From assembly GCF_047495875.1 (NCBI RefSeq), contig NC_092471.1, forward strand, positions 15,273,001-15,337,000: 64,000 nt of DNA, read 5' to 3'. The position numbers and the translations under genes were made by a program. Below, in pieces: positions 1 through 9,508 of the stretch; position 1 is the stretch's first letter; each line of letters begins with the position of its first letter. The stretch comes from Pithys albifrons albifrons. Its lineage: Eukaryota > Chordata > Aves > Passeriformes > Thamnophilidae. The notes under the pieces are model-generated. The model was not told the origin of the DNA and ran no database searches. It was given only the letters and a program-made list of their open reading frames with translations.

Positions 1-3000
1 GAATATGACACATGGAGTTTTGCTTCCTTATGATTTTCACATGCAGAATCTGGCAGAATGATTATATGCACACTTGACATCTTACCAGTGCTTTCCATTT
101 TCTCCTGTAACAAAACTTGGGCAAACAGCAGCAAAGTAACAGTGTTTTCACAAAAGATCACTTGGGTCCCATGGTAGCATGACAGCTTTCCATAAAAATG
201 AAGCCTGAGCAAGGGCAGGGTTGGGCTGTACCAGCCCAAGAGACCTACCCCATAGAATTGTTCTCCTTCTCATTTGTCAGCTGGAGAGACTTGTGTGTCA
301 TTAATTCACACTCCACTAAGCATTTCTAATTTTTTATGGCAAGGTGACTGCTTTGAATATAGAGGTTGATATTGCTGAGCAAGAGAGGACTGCATAGATC
401 TTCAGCAGATGGACAGTTTTAACCTGTCATCAAAATCTGTGCTTTCTTACATAAGGAAAAATAAAAGTAATTTCAGGCCTGACACACATTTGATGTGAAC
501 CCCCAAGCTCATTCAAATCAAAAACTGTCTTTCATGTGTTTTGTGGAGACATGAAGATCAGCCATAGCCTGCATGGAAATATTTTTTTGCAAACTTTTGA
601 CCCAAATCAAATCCACAAGTTTCACTTGCATTTAAAATTCCCCATAATGAATACATCCTTCTTGTTTACCATGAAAAAACCCACCCTAATCTATCAACTA
701 TTGCCTAAATGTTTTTATTAGATTCTTAAAGTCAGAAAATTCTCATATAAGACATGAAAAGACCACAAAATAGATCTGCAGGTTCCGCAGAGAGCAGATA
801 ATGAAGGCTGTGAAAAGCAAAACTTTGAAGTCCTGGCATTTTACATATTCTGTGACTCTAACATAGGCATGTGCCTGCTATACCCCACACCAAGGCAACA
901 TAACATGATCTTCTAGTTAGCAAGATTAGCAGTGAAAACACAAAACTGACACAAGACTAGCACCTGAAAATCTTAGAATTAAAATGAAAATCCTAATCAA
1001 TGCCCTGTTAATACAGGACAGATAAATTTTAAGCATTCTCTTCTCTTGTAGTTTTCATTTTCTTCCTCGCAGAAGCAAATGATTTCCAGTGCATAGTCAT
1101 AACAGTATATTTTATACATTTGGTAAACAGATATGAATGTTAGAATCTCTGCAGCAAATAAGGGAAAATATAAACACATGCTATGTTCAGGGATACTTAT
1201 TGCAGGAAGGGGGGCTGCCAAATCCAGAACCTCTATAATCAGCATTTGGAACCTTCTGCAGTGCAAGGATGAGCTCTGTCTGCAGAGACAGCTGTCATTC
1301 AGTCCTTCCTATGTCATCAGGACAGACACATTCCAGGCTAGAGGATGTGTCCTGGAAGCTTTTACTAAATGCAAATGCAGAGCTCACAAGCTTGAGTCAC
1401 TTTAGCATGGATGCCAATAAAAATACAAGGGGAAATAAAGCCTTTTCTCTTCTCCTTTGGTTATAAGGTACATGATCAGCTTTCACCTCTTAGGTGATAT
1501 CTCAGCTAACCATCATTACACAACATTGCACACACTGAGGAAATTTGTCAGTGTACAGGCTCTCAGTTCCACTCAGTCAGGCTGGTGCACATTTGACAGC
1601 AAAGCCTGAGCAGATCACACTGTTCATGCTGTGCTGGTGAATGAGGCTACATGCTCCCCAACAAGGCAATTGGAAAGTTCATGTATAATATACTTTCCAT
1701 TATTTAATACAGTAGGCAGTACTTCTACTGGTTTTTATCCAAATTATAACTGGGTGAAAAGAACTACACTAATTACTGAAAACATTTGTGTTCCTGTTTC
1801 ACTGTGCTACCCTGGACAATGTAAAATTGGCCATGTGTGTTCACACATGGAGAAGTAGGATTAAAAATCCTTTCAAACAGTTTACATACATTAATGGGCA
1901 GAAAGCCTACAATTTACCCTTTCCTAATGATAATAAAATTGATGTTACTGAATTCATTTTATATAAAGAGAACATATATGAAAACAGCATGTTCAAGACA
2001 CCTTTTCCATGCCTATAACATGAATAAGAGACTATTTTCTGAATTAGTAATATCCACTCCCTCTGACATTATATGACAGAGAAACAGATTCTTGAAACTT
2101 CTTGGCTGTGAATGAGTCCCTTAAATCAAAGTGGAGCCAAAAGTAACAAATTGCAAACCACTTTGCAGCCAGTGTGCCACAGTAACATTGCTTGAGGAAC
2201 TGAAGCCAGCAAGGAAGGGGAGCAGCCTCATCTTACAGACAGGGAGATGGATATCACTTTTGTTCTGCTCTCTATGAAACTGAATTAGTGCTCTCCTGAG
2301 CTAGACCTGCTAGCAAAGGGAAGGCTACTCACTAAATGACATAGACGAGCTGATCAGTTACTGATGTCAGGTTGGGTAGAAGCTGATGAAGAAAACTCTG
2401 AATCTCTGGTCTAATATTTTATTAGAAAATAAATTAAACAAACTTCCAATATAGCAAAATCTCTGACCTGACAGCACAGAGAGAAAACAATAAAACCAGT
2501 CCCTCTGCTCATGTCCTCACTGGGCAAACCTTCTCTGGGCATGCTCTTAGACCAAGGAGGTTTCAGTACCATCCCTGGAGACAAGAGCTTTGTGTGATAT
2601 CACAAGTTCTCTATAAAAATCTCCTTCCTTCCTACCCTCAGGGCCATGGCAGCATGTCTGCTTCTGACTCTCTCAGCAGTATCCTGGCTTGCCCTTCTGC
2701 TCAGGGTCTGTGCTGAGTAAATCTGCCTCACATAAGCTGTGCTAATGCACTGGAATATTTCCCAGGTGGAATGCATGGTTGGGGAAGGTATCATCTTGAA
2801 GAACATCCTGAACCATAGTCCTAACTAAGCCCAGGTAGGGCACAGAGACAATCCTTCCTCAGTTCTCTTCTGCCTGAAAACCAAAACAACAAATACATGA
2901 ACAAACAAATCAACAAACACAAATAACCAGAAACAAACAGAATGGATGGTGTCTGCCAGAGCTGCTCATATCGGTACTGATGGCCACTCAAGACCTTCAG

Positions 3001-3908
3001 ATTTTTGGTGCTCTGTGTTCTTGTCCGGGCTCTTCTCTTGCCAGCACAATACATTGAATTGGCACACAATTGCATGCAAGGAGCCATGCTGCCAATCCAC
3101 AAGAATGTGGCAAAAATATTAGAGTTCACTTTTAACACTACAAGCAGCAGCTTTTATGCCTTAGGCGATCTACAGCCAACATTGCTGTAAGGGCTCATTC
3201 CTCACAGACCTGTGGCAGTGCCCTGTTGCAGACATCCTCCTGATACAGTCACATATGTTCAGAGCAGTGCATGGTTTAGTATAGACATACACAAGGAATT
3301 ATGTATCAGACAGAGCTTTAATACTGGGCAACAACATTACCCAGTTGTCTCTCATCACCATTATGAAATTCATCTGCAAAGACACAGGCCCCTGTGGTTG
3401 TGGGAATCATGCCACACAGATGCTGCTCTATGCTGTTCCCATCCTTTTGTTGGTCTCTAATGTGCCTTTGTTCCTCCACATGCTCCAGAAGAGAAATGAA
3501 CAGCTGGTAATTGTCTCCAAGTTTATATCTAGCTCTTATTTAAAAACTTCACAGTGCCTGTAACCTTCCCAGCAAACTGAAACACAGAATGAAAACTCTT
3601 ACTTACATTACACATTCCTCCTTTACTACTGTACCTGGCATTCTGAGTGCAGGTTGCTGGAGTCCCTCTATCCAACTTTATTCCCTGGTGTCCTTGTTTT
3701 CTTGCTAGATGTACTTAGAAAGCATCCAACTGGACCACTAACAGATGGACTGCTGTGACTTCAGACACCTGTGGAGCCAGGTGTTGCCATATTGAAGCTA
3801 TTACAGATAATTCAATCCATGCCATGATGCTTTTTGAGATGCTAATGATCACTCTGATTTAAACTACAGCAGCATGAATTTTTTAAAAGCCATATGCTAT
3901 CACTGTTA
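1..3908. other. Non-coding unique sequence, no gene seen
   Basis: I see no gene here. Open frames are short (105 codons at most, minus strand 2821-3138), overlap one another and match no family I know. Two small things stand out. At 221-239 there is a perfect 8-bp inverted repeat with a 3-base loop (TTGGGCTG / CAGCCCAA). At about 2876-2942 there is an A/C-rich low-complexity run on the plus strand, of the same type as the tracts listed further on. On the minus strand, 2990-3180 has a TATA-like CATAAAAG in moderately GC-rich sequence, but I could not assign it to any LTR family. Confidence 0.7.
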
Positions 3909-3951
3909 TATAGATAAGGCCAACTAATTTTAATAGTTGGCCTTATCTATA
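3909..3951. repeat. Perfect 18-bp inverted repeat (hairpin) with 7-base loop
   Basis: The left arm at 3909-3926 (TATAGATAAGGCCAACTA) is the exact reverse complement of the right arm at 3934-3951. The loop at 3927-3933 is ATTTTAA. Pairing stops abruptly on both sides. No long terminal repeats, target duplication or transposase lie nearby. At 43 bases it is shorter than a normal animal pre-miRNA, and I recognise no known miRNA in it. A perfect palindrome in neutral DNA suggests a recent origin, for example a template-switch event. Confidence 0.95.
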
Positions 3952-5739
3952 GGCATCACCTCAAAGGAGACAAACAGAATAGGATGATTTGCATTAGTAT
4001 GGGCCCTAGTCTGTAAGTAGATCTTTTACACTGCAATTTAGTCCTGATGAATTGAAAACTATTACCTGTGGAAGTGGCTGCTCTTACATCCTGAGGTTTC
4101 ATTTCACTATAAGAGACAGCCCCCAGCTGTTAGACAGCTCTTTATAAAATCTGCTGTGGGCAGTTTGTAATACTGGATGCACTGGAAGGCATCATGACAC
4201 ATTTCACAGACATCTGACAGACCACTGCCACTCCTGAGTGACCTGGGAAACACCAGCTTTCTTCAGTGTGCCTTGTATGATAACACAAACATTCCAGCAA
4301 AGGGAAAGAAACCCTAGCTTTTCCCAATGTGTGACTTGTCCTAGCTCTCATGGACAATGTAATAAGTAGCCTCTAACATGTGAATTCTATCATTTAGAAC
4401 ATTACCTGGGATGAAAGAGGATTGAGGAAGAGAACCTTTCCTTCAGTCCTGCCCTGTCCAGTTCCCTGCAAAGTTCCTGGAACTTACCACTCCCAAGGTT
4501 CTGGAAAGTCACAAGTAAGGTAAAAATTTATCCATGTTGGGTTTAGACCTTCACAAGTACAGCTGGTGCTCCACATGACTGAGAAGGAAGTAGAACATTT
4601 GCTACAATTTTCTTTGCCCTTCAGACAGGCAAATATGCTACAGACTGCAGTATATTCCACAAAGTTTGGCAGTCACATGGGATTTACAGGAGAAGCCAAC
4701 TTAGGAATACAGTGATGTGTAGCATTGCACACTGTGTTGCATTGCCTTCCATTCCCTGAACAAAATACCCACTGTTTAGATTCCCAGCACCATTTGGGAA
4801 AGACTGTGAAAGCCAACAGAGATGCCTTGGGCCAGCAGCATCTACAGCAGGTGGTTTTAGCTAGCAGCCAGTGCTACTAACTATACCATATTTGCACTAC
4901 AGCATTCAATGGCTCTGTGTCAATGTATCAAACTGCTTCATTACAAGGCAATTACTGATCTAGCTGAGAAAACAAGGTGTTTCAGTTGGTACTTAGTAAC
5001 TCCTGTCCTTGATGTTACCAAATAGGGAATAATTTGACTACTGTGTCATAGCATGGAAAGCCAGAGGTAGAAAACAATCCTCTAAATGCATAATGAAAAT
5101 AATATATGAAATTACTGAAACAAAACATTCAGATTCCGGAGGGTCAGTGGGACTTATATCTGCTTGTTTGGCTTTTGCTGTGGGATTTTTATTCATCAGT
5201 CCTACCCCCCTCACATGTGCAGAATGTGATGGAGCAGCTTTTCCTAAGCAAGGACCTCTTCAGTCTGGCAGCCACCAGCTTGTTACCAGGGAGGCCAGAT
5301 TGTCACTGCTGCCGAGTAGGCTGACAGGAGCAGGACCCACACCAATTCTCCACCACTTTGCTCTGTGGTGATGCAAACTGAAAAACTCTTTTCTCTCTCC
5401 CTTGGCTTTGTCTCTACTTCTCACTTTGCTCCTTCTTGCATTCAGTTGAACCTTCTCTTTAACTGCAGGTTTGGCCCTGGCACATTCTCCAACTTCCTGT
5501 GCTTTGCAGACAGAGAATACCTTGAATCTAGAGCATCTAACCACTTCTCCCACCCATGTTCCATTCATCCATGTTATGAGAATCCTCAGCAGCTCCTTTA
5601 GGCCCGGCTTTGGCCCATTTAACAACCCTGAAATCACTTCAACAAGCGCTGAAAACTTTGCCCTTTTAAATAATATTCCAGGTAGAGAAAGGCAATCTTA
5701 CAGAAAAAATATTCCCAATTGTTAATCTTTTGCTGTAGC
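3952..5739. other. Non-coding unique sequence, nothing recognised
   Basis: There is no recognisable gene or repeat. A 125-codon minus-strand frame (5260-5637) is crossed by several plus-strand frames of 72-92 codons. It shows no domain, signal peptide or membrane segment, and I regard it as chance. Confidence 0.65.
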
Positions 5740-6230
5740 AGTGTTACATTAGCTCATTGAAATTTAATTGCTAAAGGGATATAAGAGCCTAGAAACAGAT
5801 CTAGCATCTGTCTTTTTTTAATGTCTCAATTATCAGCACAGTAATTTAATGGCACTGTGTTAGAGAATCACCATTGACATGTTAATGAATGGCACTATGT
5901 TCCCTTACATTAGCTCTATTTTTAAAAGGTTATAGGTTGAAGATAGGCATTTTATGCTTCAGATATCACGAAGGCAAGCCGTATCACATTTATCTCATTT
6001 TTGCTTTTGCAGCTGAAATTACGTATTTTTAAAATGTTCACTGAACAGTGAACTGCAAATGGGTTAAACTGTGGTCAATTACAATTATGTGCTTGCTTCT
6101 TTAGACCAAGATAAGTAACACAAATCCTTTCAACCCATTTATTATTCAATTTATCTGTCAACATTTACTGTTAAAATGCTCTTCTGTTTGTTTTGTGCTT
6201 TTCCCCCCACAAATTGTATGTCCTATACTA
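5740..6230. promoter_or_regulatory. Candidate conserved non-coding block with homeodomain and DR1-like motifs
   Basis: This is an AT-rich block free of low-complexity sequence, rich in TAAT-type homeodomain cores. It contains AATTACAATTA near 6078 and, at 6042-6054 on the minus strand, AGTTCA-C-TGTTCA. That is two nuclear-receptor half-sites spaced by one base (DR1), the arrangement bound by RXR, HNF4 and COUP-TF families. The same site lies in a 7-bp inverted repeat at 6036-6053. Together with the CpG-rich patch and the next block, it looks like vertebrate developmental enhancer sequence. That is inference from appearance; conservation was not measured. Confidence 0.3.
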
Positions 6231-6463
6231 CTAGTTTTTAAACTGAATGGCCTTGCTTTAAGTGTTTTACATTATTCTTCTCATTTGCTGAACTAAGTTT
6301 ACCTTCCAACATTTTACTTCCATTCATTCCACAGAAACTCTGCTGCTAACTAGAAAGTCTCAAGCCTATTGCATCTATATGATCACAGAAATTTCCATAC
6401 TAAGAGATGCAACAATGTACACTGAGCTATTTATCTGCAAACTTTTCAGCATATTGCATATGA

Positions 6464-6498
6464 ATTTCTACAGACAAGCTGATTTCTACAGACAAGGG
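6464..6498. repeat. Short tandem duplication, 18-bp unit
   Basis: ATTTCTACAGACAAG occurs at 6464 and again at 6482, a period of 18 bp and just under two copies. It is a small local duplication with no evident function. Confidence 0.8.
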
Positions 6499-6959
6499 GC
6501 TGACTTCACAAACACGATAGAACAGCCTTCAGAGATCAGCTAAGTGCTAATGTTATCATCAGAATTGATTTTGCATGGAAAGCTGCATCCTGACAATAAT
6601 GTGAAAGGATTTCTCACTGCAGCAAATTTAGCACAAGACTGGAGAATAACCCTATGATATTTATTGTTAACATGTATTTTAGAACGTTATAATATTAATT
6701 TATTCTGTCATAATGCACGTTTCAAACAGTTCCACTGCACAGCATGAACAACTGTTAGGGAATATAGACAAACAACTAGGGAGGCCATGCTGCAAACAGT
6801 TTAGAATTGACTGATGTGTTAGAAAGTCTCTCAGCTCTCCTGGCTTTTCAGTCCTACTCGGGTTGCAAGATTCTCAGAGGAGGATGCTTGAAGTTGTATA
6901 ATAACAAATTAAGTTTTCCAAGCATATTGTTGCCAACACGGTGGTTACAGAGTGTTTCA

Positions 6960-7142
6960 TTTCGAGGCATCTCACAGGATACGATACCTGTGCGCCGTTT
7001 AAGCTCCATGGAGAGGGTAGAGCTGCATCCCGGAGCGCCGGCGCTGCAGCCAGGCGGGATTGCACCCTCTGCTGTCCGCGGCGCCCGCAGCAGCACCTGC
7101 ACAGCCCAAAAACTCACCGTTTCCCCCCCTGATCTCCCCGAT
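6960..7142. promoter_or_regulatory. CpG-rich patch (small orphan CpG island candidate)
   Basis: I count about 15 CpG dinucleotides in roughly 180 bases, densest at 7029-7088 (GGAGCGCCGGCGCTG, then a GGCGGG box and CCGCGGCGCCCG). The rest of the window is CpG-poor and AT-rich. Long open frames cross it on both strands (181 codons plus, 6807-7352; 189 codons minus, 6854-7423). GC-rich sequence has few stops, so both are probably by-products. No TATA box, Kozak-supported conserved start or known first exon is visible. A weak splice-donor-like CAG|GTATCG lies on the minus strand at 6990-6983. It could be the promoter of an unannotated non-coding RNA, an enhancer-associated island, or the 5' end of a gene outside the window. 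Confidence 0.45.
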
Positions 7143-7409
7143 TCAGATTTTCCCCTATGTGATGTTCGATTCTTTAGTGTTAAGATTGTTCCCTCCACCC
7201 CTGGGGCAGAAAGAGAGAACCCAAACCTGGGCTCGCCAGCAGGGGCAAATCTAAGGGGTCTGGGACAAGCAGCCAAATGTTGGTCTTCATTTTTCTGCCT
7301 CCCATTATCTCTCACATATGACAATATCTGGGCCTCTTCTTCTCCTGCCTGAAATATTTCTCTGGCCAAGTGCCAGGCTGTCCCTCTGTGGCTGGGCCTC
7401 CTGCCTTTT

Positions 7410-7625
7410 AGGAGAGCTGCCACTAATTAGCTCTGTAATCACAGCGAGAAAAGCAATGAAGGTGGAGGGGAAAAGTGGTCATTCCATGGAAAAAGCTGTC
7501 ATTCCATTAACTCTTTCTTATCGGCAGCCACAGGAGCTTGTAAATTGTCTCCTAGTTACAATTATCTGCTATCAAGCAGATTAAATTCCATCAGGCAACT
7601 TGCAACATCTATTTCAGTGGAAATC
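7410..7625. promoter_or_regulatory. Candidate enhancer block with paired TEAD-type and homeodomain motifs
   Basis: CATTCCA, the TEAD (M-CAT) consensus, occurs at 7480-7486 and again at 7500-7506 in the same orientation. The 20-bp spacing is close to two helical turns. Around them are CTAATTAG near 7424, ACAATTATC near 7559 and AGATTAAA near 7579, all homeodomain-type cores. The block has no low-complexity sequence or transposon signature. Its look and its position 300 bp from the CpG-rich patch suggest a cis-regulatory element. Motif content is read directly; function and conservation are inferred. Confidence 0.35.
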
Positions 7626-8773
7626 CTGTAGGTGTTTAGTTTATCTCCCCATTCGCAGAAGAGCCTGTGCTCTGTCTGTACTTTGTCATTCCCACAAACG
7701 GATCCAAGAAGGGATGACAAGGGAATTGTGGCAGACACTTCCTTTTCTGTCTCACACTGCTTTTTGTTAGTCAAAGAACATAATTTCCAGATTAAATTAC
7801 ATCTGAAAAATAAGGAAAAGGCTGCCTAGATCAGCTTAGGGCAGAGTCTAATAAATATTTTTTTTTCTTAGTATCCTGTTGATTGCTTGAAGGTGAGCTT
7901 GTAGTGTACTTGCTGGCTATAACCATGGCTTATATTGGCCCATGTTACTCTTTATTAACCCACTGCAACTGGGAGGAGCTTGATATCAATCATTAGAGGG
8001 ATTGCAGCCATCCTCAAACAATTTAAACCTGAAAGGTAATATATGGTCCTTAAAAGAAAGAGTAATTATCACAGGAGGAGTCCAATTTATCTGTGAGTAT
8101 CTGTAAAGGGAGACTTTGAGAGATAGGACAGAGAATAGCAGTGATTTAAACTGATTCATGTAATGTTGATCTAAAAAATGAAGGATGACACAGCTGCCTG
8201 CAACTTCTTTAAGGGTCTTCCCACTCTTGTTTTGCAGGCTTAGGTTATATTGGTATATGTGAATATTCATTATGTTCACCTCCACAGTGACCTGGTTAAA
8301 GGTCCTCATACTGATTAATTGATGTCAATTTGCAGTTCTAAATAGGAAATTTTCACCTCTAGGTGTCTGATTGGGATTTTGCATAGGTCAAGAGGAATTG
8401 AAAATCAACATGAACATTTCAAATTTCAAGCAATAATCTCATGAACTACAGGTAGTAAATCACTGAACAGTGCCTTGTTAAATGCAGTTCAAGACCTGCT
8501 CTTGTTCCAGGAAATGTGTTATGCACATGCCTAGTTAGGATATTTCTAAACAAAATTTTGGCAAACATCAGGTAATATTTTCTCCAGTGATATTTTTTCA
8601 ATTTATCTGTAGTTTTTGTGAAGCAACATAAAAAATGGAAGATAGAAACAGAATTAATCGCAAGACTGATTTTAATTTCATAGAAGGTGATAGCAGATAC
8701 CTTTTGGCAGGACCTCTATCAATCACAGACTACTTCAGGTAAGCACTAGAGCTGAGTTTTTCACTGAAGCTAT
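7626..8773. other. Non-coding unique sequence, nothing recognised
   Basis: A 107-codon minus-strand frame (7986-8309) shows no domain. No repeat family or RNA gene is recognised. Confidence 0.65.
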
Positions 8774-8914
8774 GGGGAAGGAAGGAGGGAAGCATGGAGG
8801 GAGGGAAGGAGGGAAGGGGAAGGGGAAGGAGGGAAGGAGGAAAAGAGGAAAGGAAGGAGGAAAGGAAGGAGGGAAGCACGGAGGGAGGGAAGAAGAAAGG
8901 ATGAAAAGAAGGAA
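8774..8914. repeat. Purine-only GGAAGGAGGGA minisatellite
   Basis: About 140 bases are almost entirely A and G on the plus strand, built from GGAAGGAGGGA-type units. A longer unit of about 28 bases containing AGCATGG / AGCACGG appears at 8781 and again at 8865, a period of 84 bp, so the array has higher-order structure. Four G-runs at 8811-8833 fit a G-quadruplex motif. The strict purine/pyrimidine asymmetry can also form triplex (H-) DNA. Pyrimidine-strand open frames here, rich in Ser, Pro, Leu and Phe, are artefacts of the repeat. Confidence 0.97.
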
Positions 8915-9427
8915 CAAATGACTGAAAAACAGACAAGTTCCCAGGGCATTCTCAACCCAGCATTGTTACAATAATGCACCAGAGACGGTCACAGATTGAA
9001 CTGGTGCAATTAAAAGCCTCTTGAGTCATGCAACATATAATGAAACAAAGAAAGTCAGGAAAATAATCATACTTCCAATGTGAAATTAATTTTTAAAATA
9101 ATTCTAAGTAAGAGATAAAAGTATGCTCTATTGAATTACAGCAAATTTTAAAATTTTCAAAATAAACACTTCTACGATAGACTTTATATTTCATCTTCTG
9201 TGTTAAGAAAGTTAATTCTCACATATAACCTCACACAGCTATAAATTTCCTTTTTGTTTTTATAGCTAGACATTAATGTCTCTAGATCAAAAACTCTGGA
9301 TGACATATATTTAAACTGGATGATTTGTGAATTTGTGTCCTATAACCAATGACCACCAGAACATTTTCCATAAAGGTTTCTGTGATATTCATTTTGAGAA
9401 AGCAGAAGGAGCCAGAAGATTTAGGGA

Positions 9428-9508
9428 GAAAAAACACCAAACCAACCAACTAACCAATCCTCCAAACAAAAACAAACAAACAAACAAAGCAAAACAAAAC
9501 AAAAAGGA
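9428..9508. repeat. A/C-rich low-complexity tract (CAAA-type)
   Basis: This stretch is composed of CCAA and CAAA units, including (CAAA)n near 9465-9488 and AAAACAAAACAAAA after it. It is one of several A/C-rich tracts in the window, nearly all with A/C on the plus strand. Confidence 0.9.

Noticed and set aside
2990..3180. Second LTR suggested by a CATAAAAG TATA-like box on the minus strand
   Set aside because: The surrounding sequence does not follow any LTR family I can recognise, and no terminal TG...CA boundaries were found.
3909..3951. Canonical pre-miRNA
   Set aside because: The hairpin is only 43 bases and perfectly paired without bulges, and it matches no miRNA I know.
5260..5637. 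125-codon minus-strand frame
   Set aside because: No family resemblance, and crossed by plus-strand frames of similar quality.
6854..7423. 189-codon minus-strand open frame as a gene
   Set aside because: It coincides with a GC-rich patch that is also open on the other strand, and shows no known domain. It is kept only as a finding about the CpG patch.
8730..8979. Three Pro/Ser/Leu/Phe-rich minus-strand frames
   Set aside because: They are translations of the purine minisatellite; all three frames are open because the repeat lacks stop codons.
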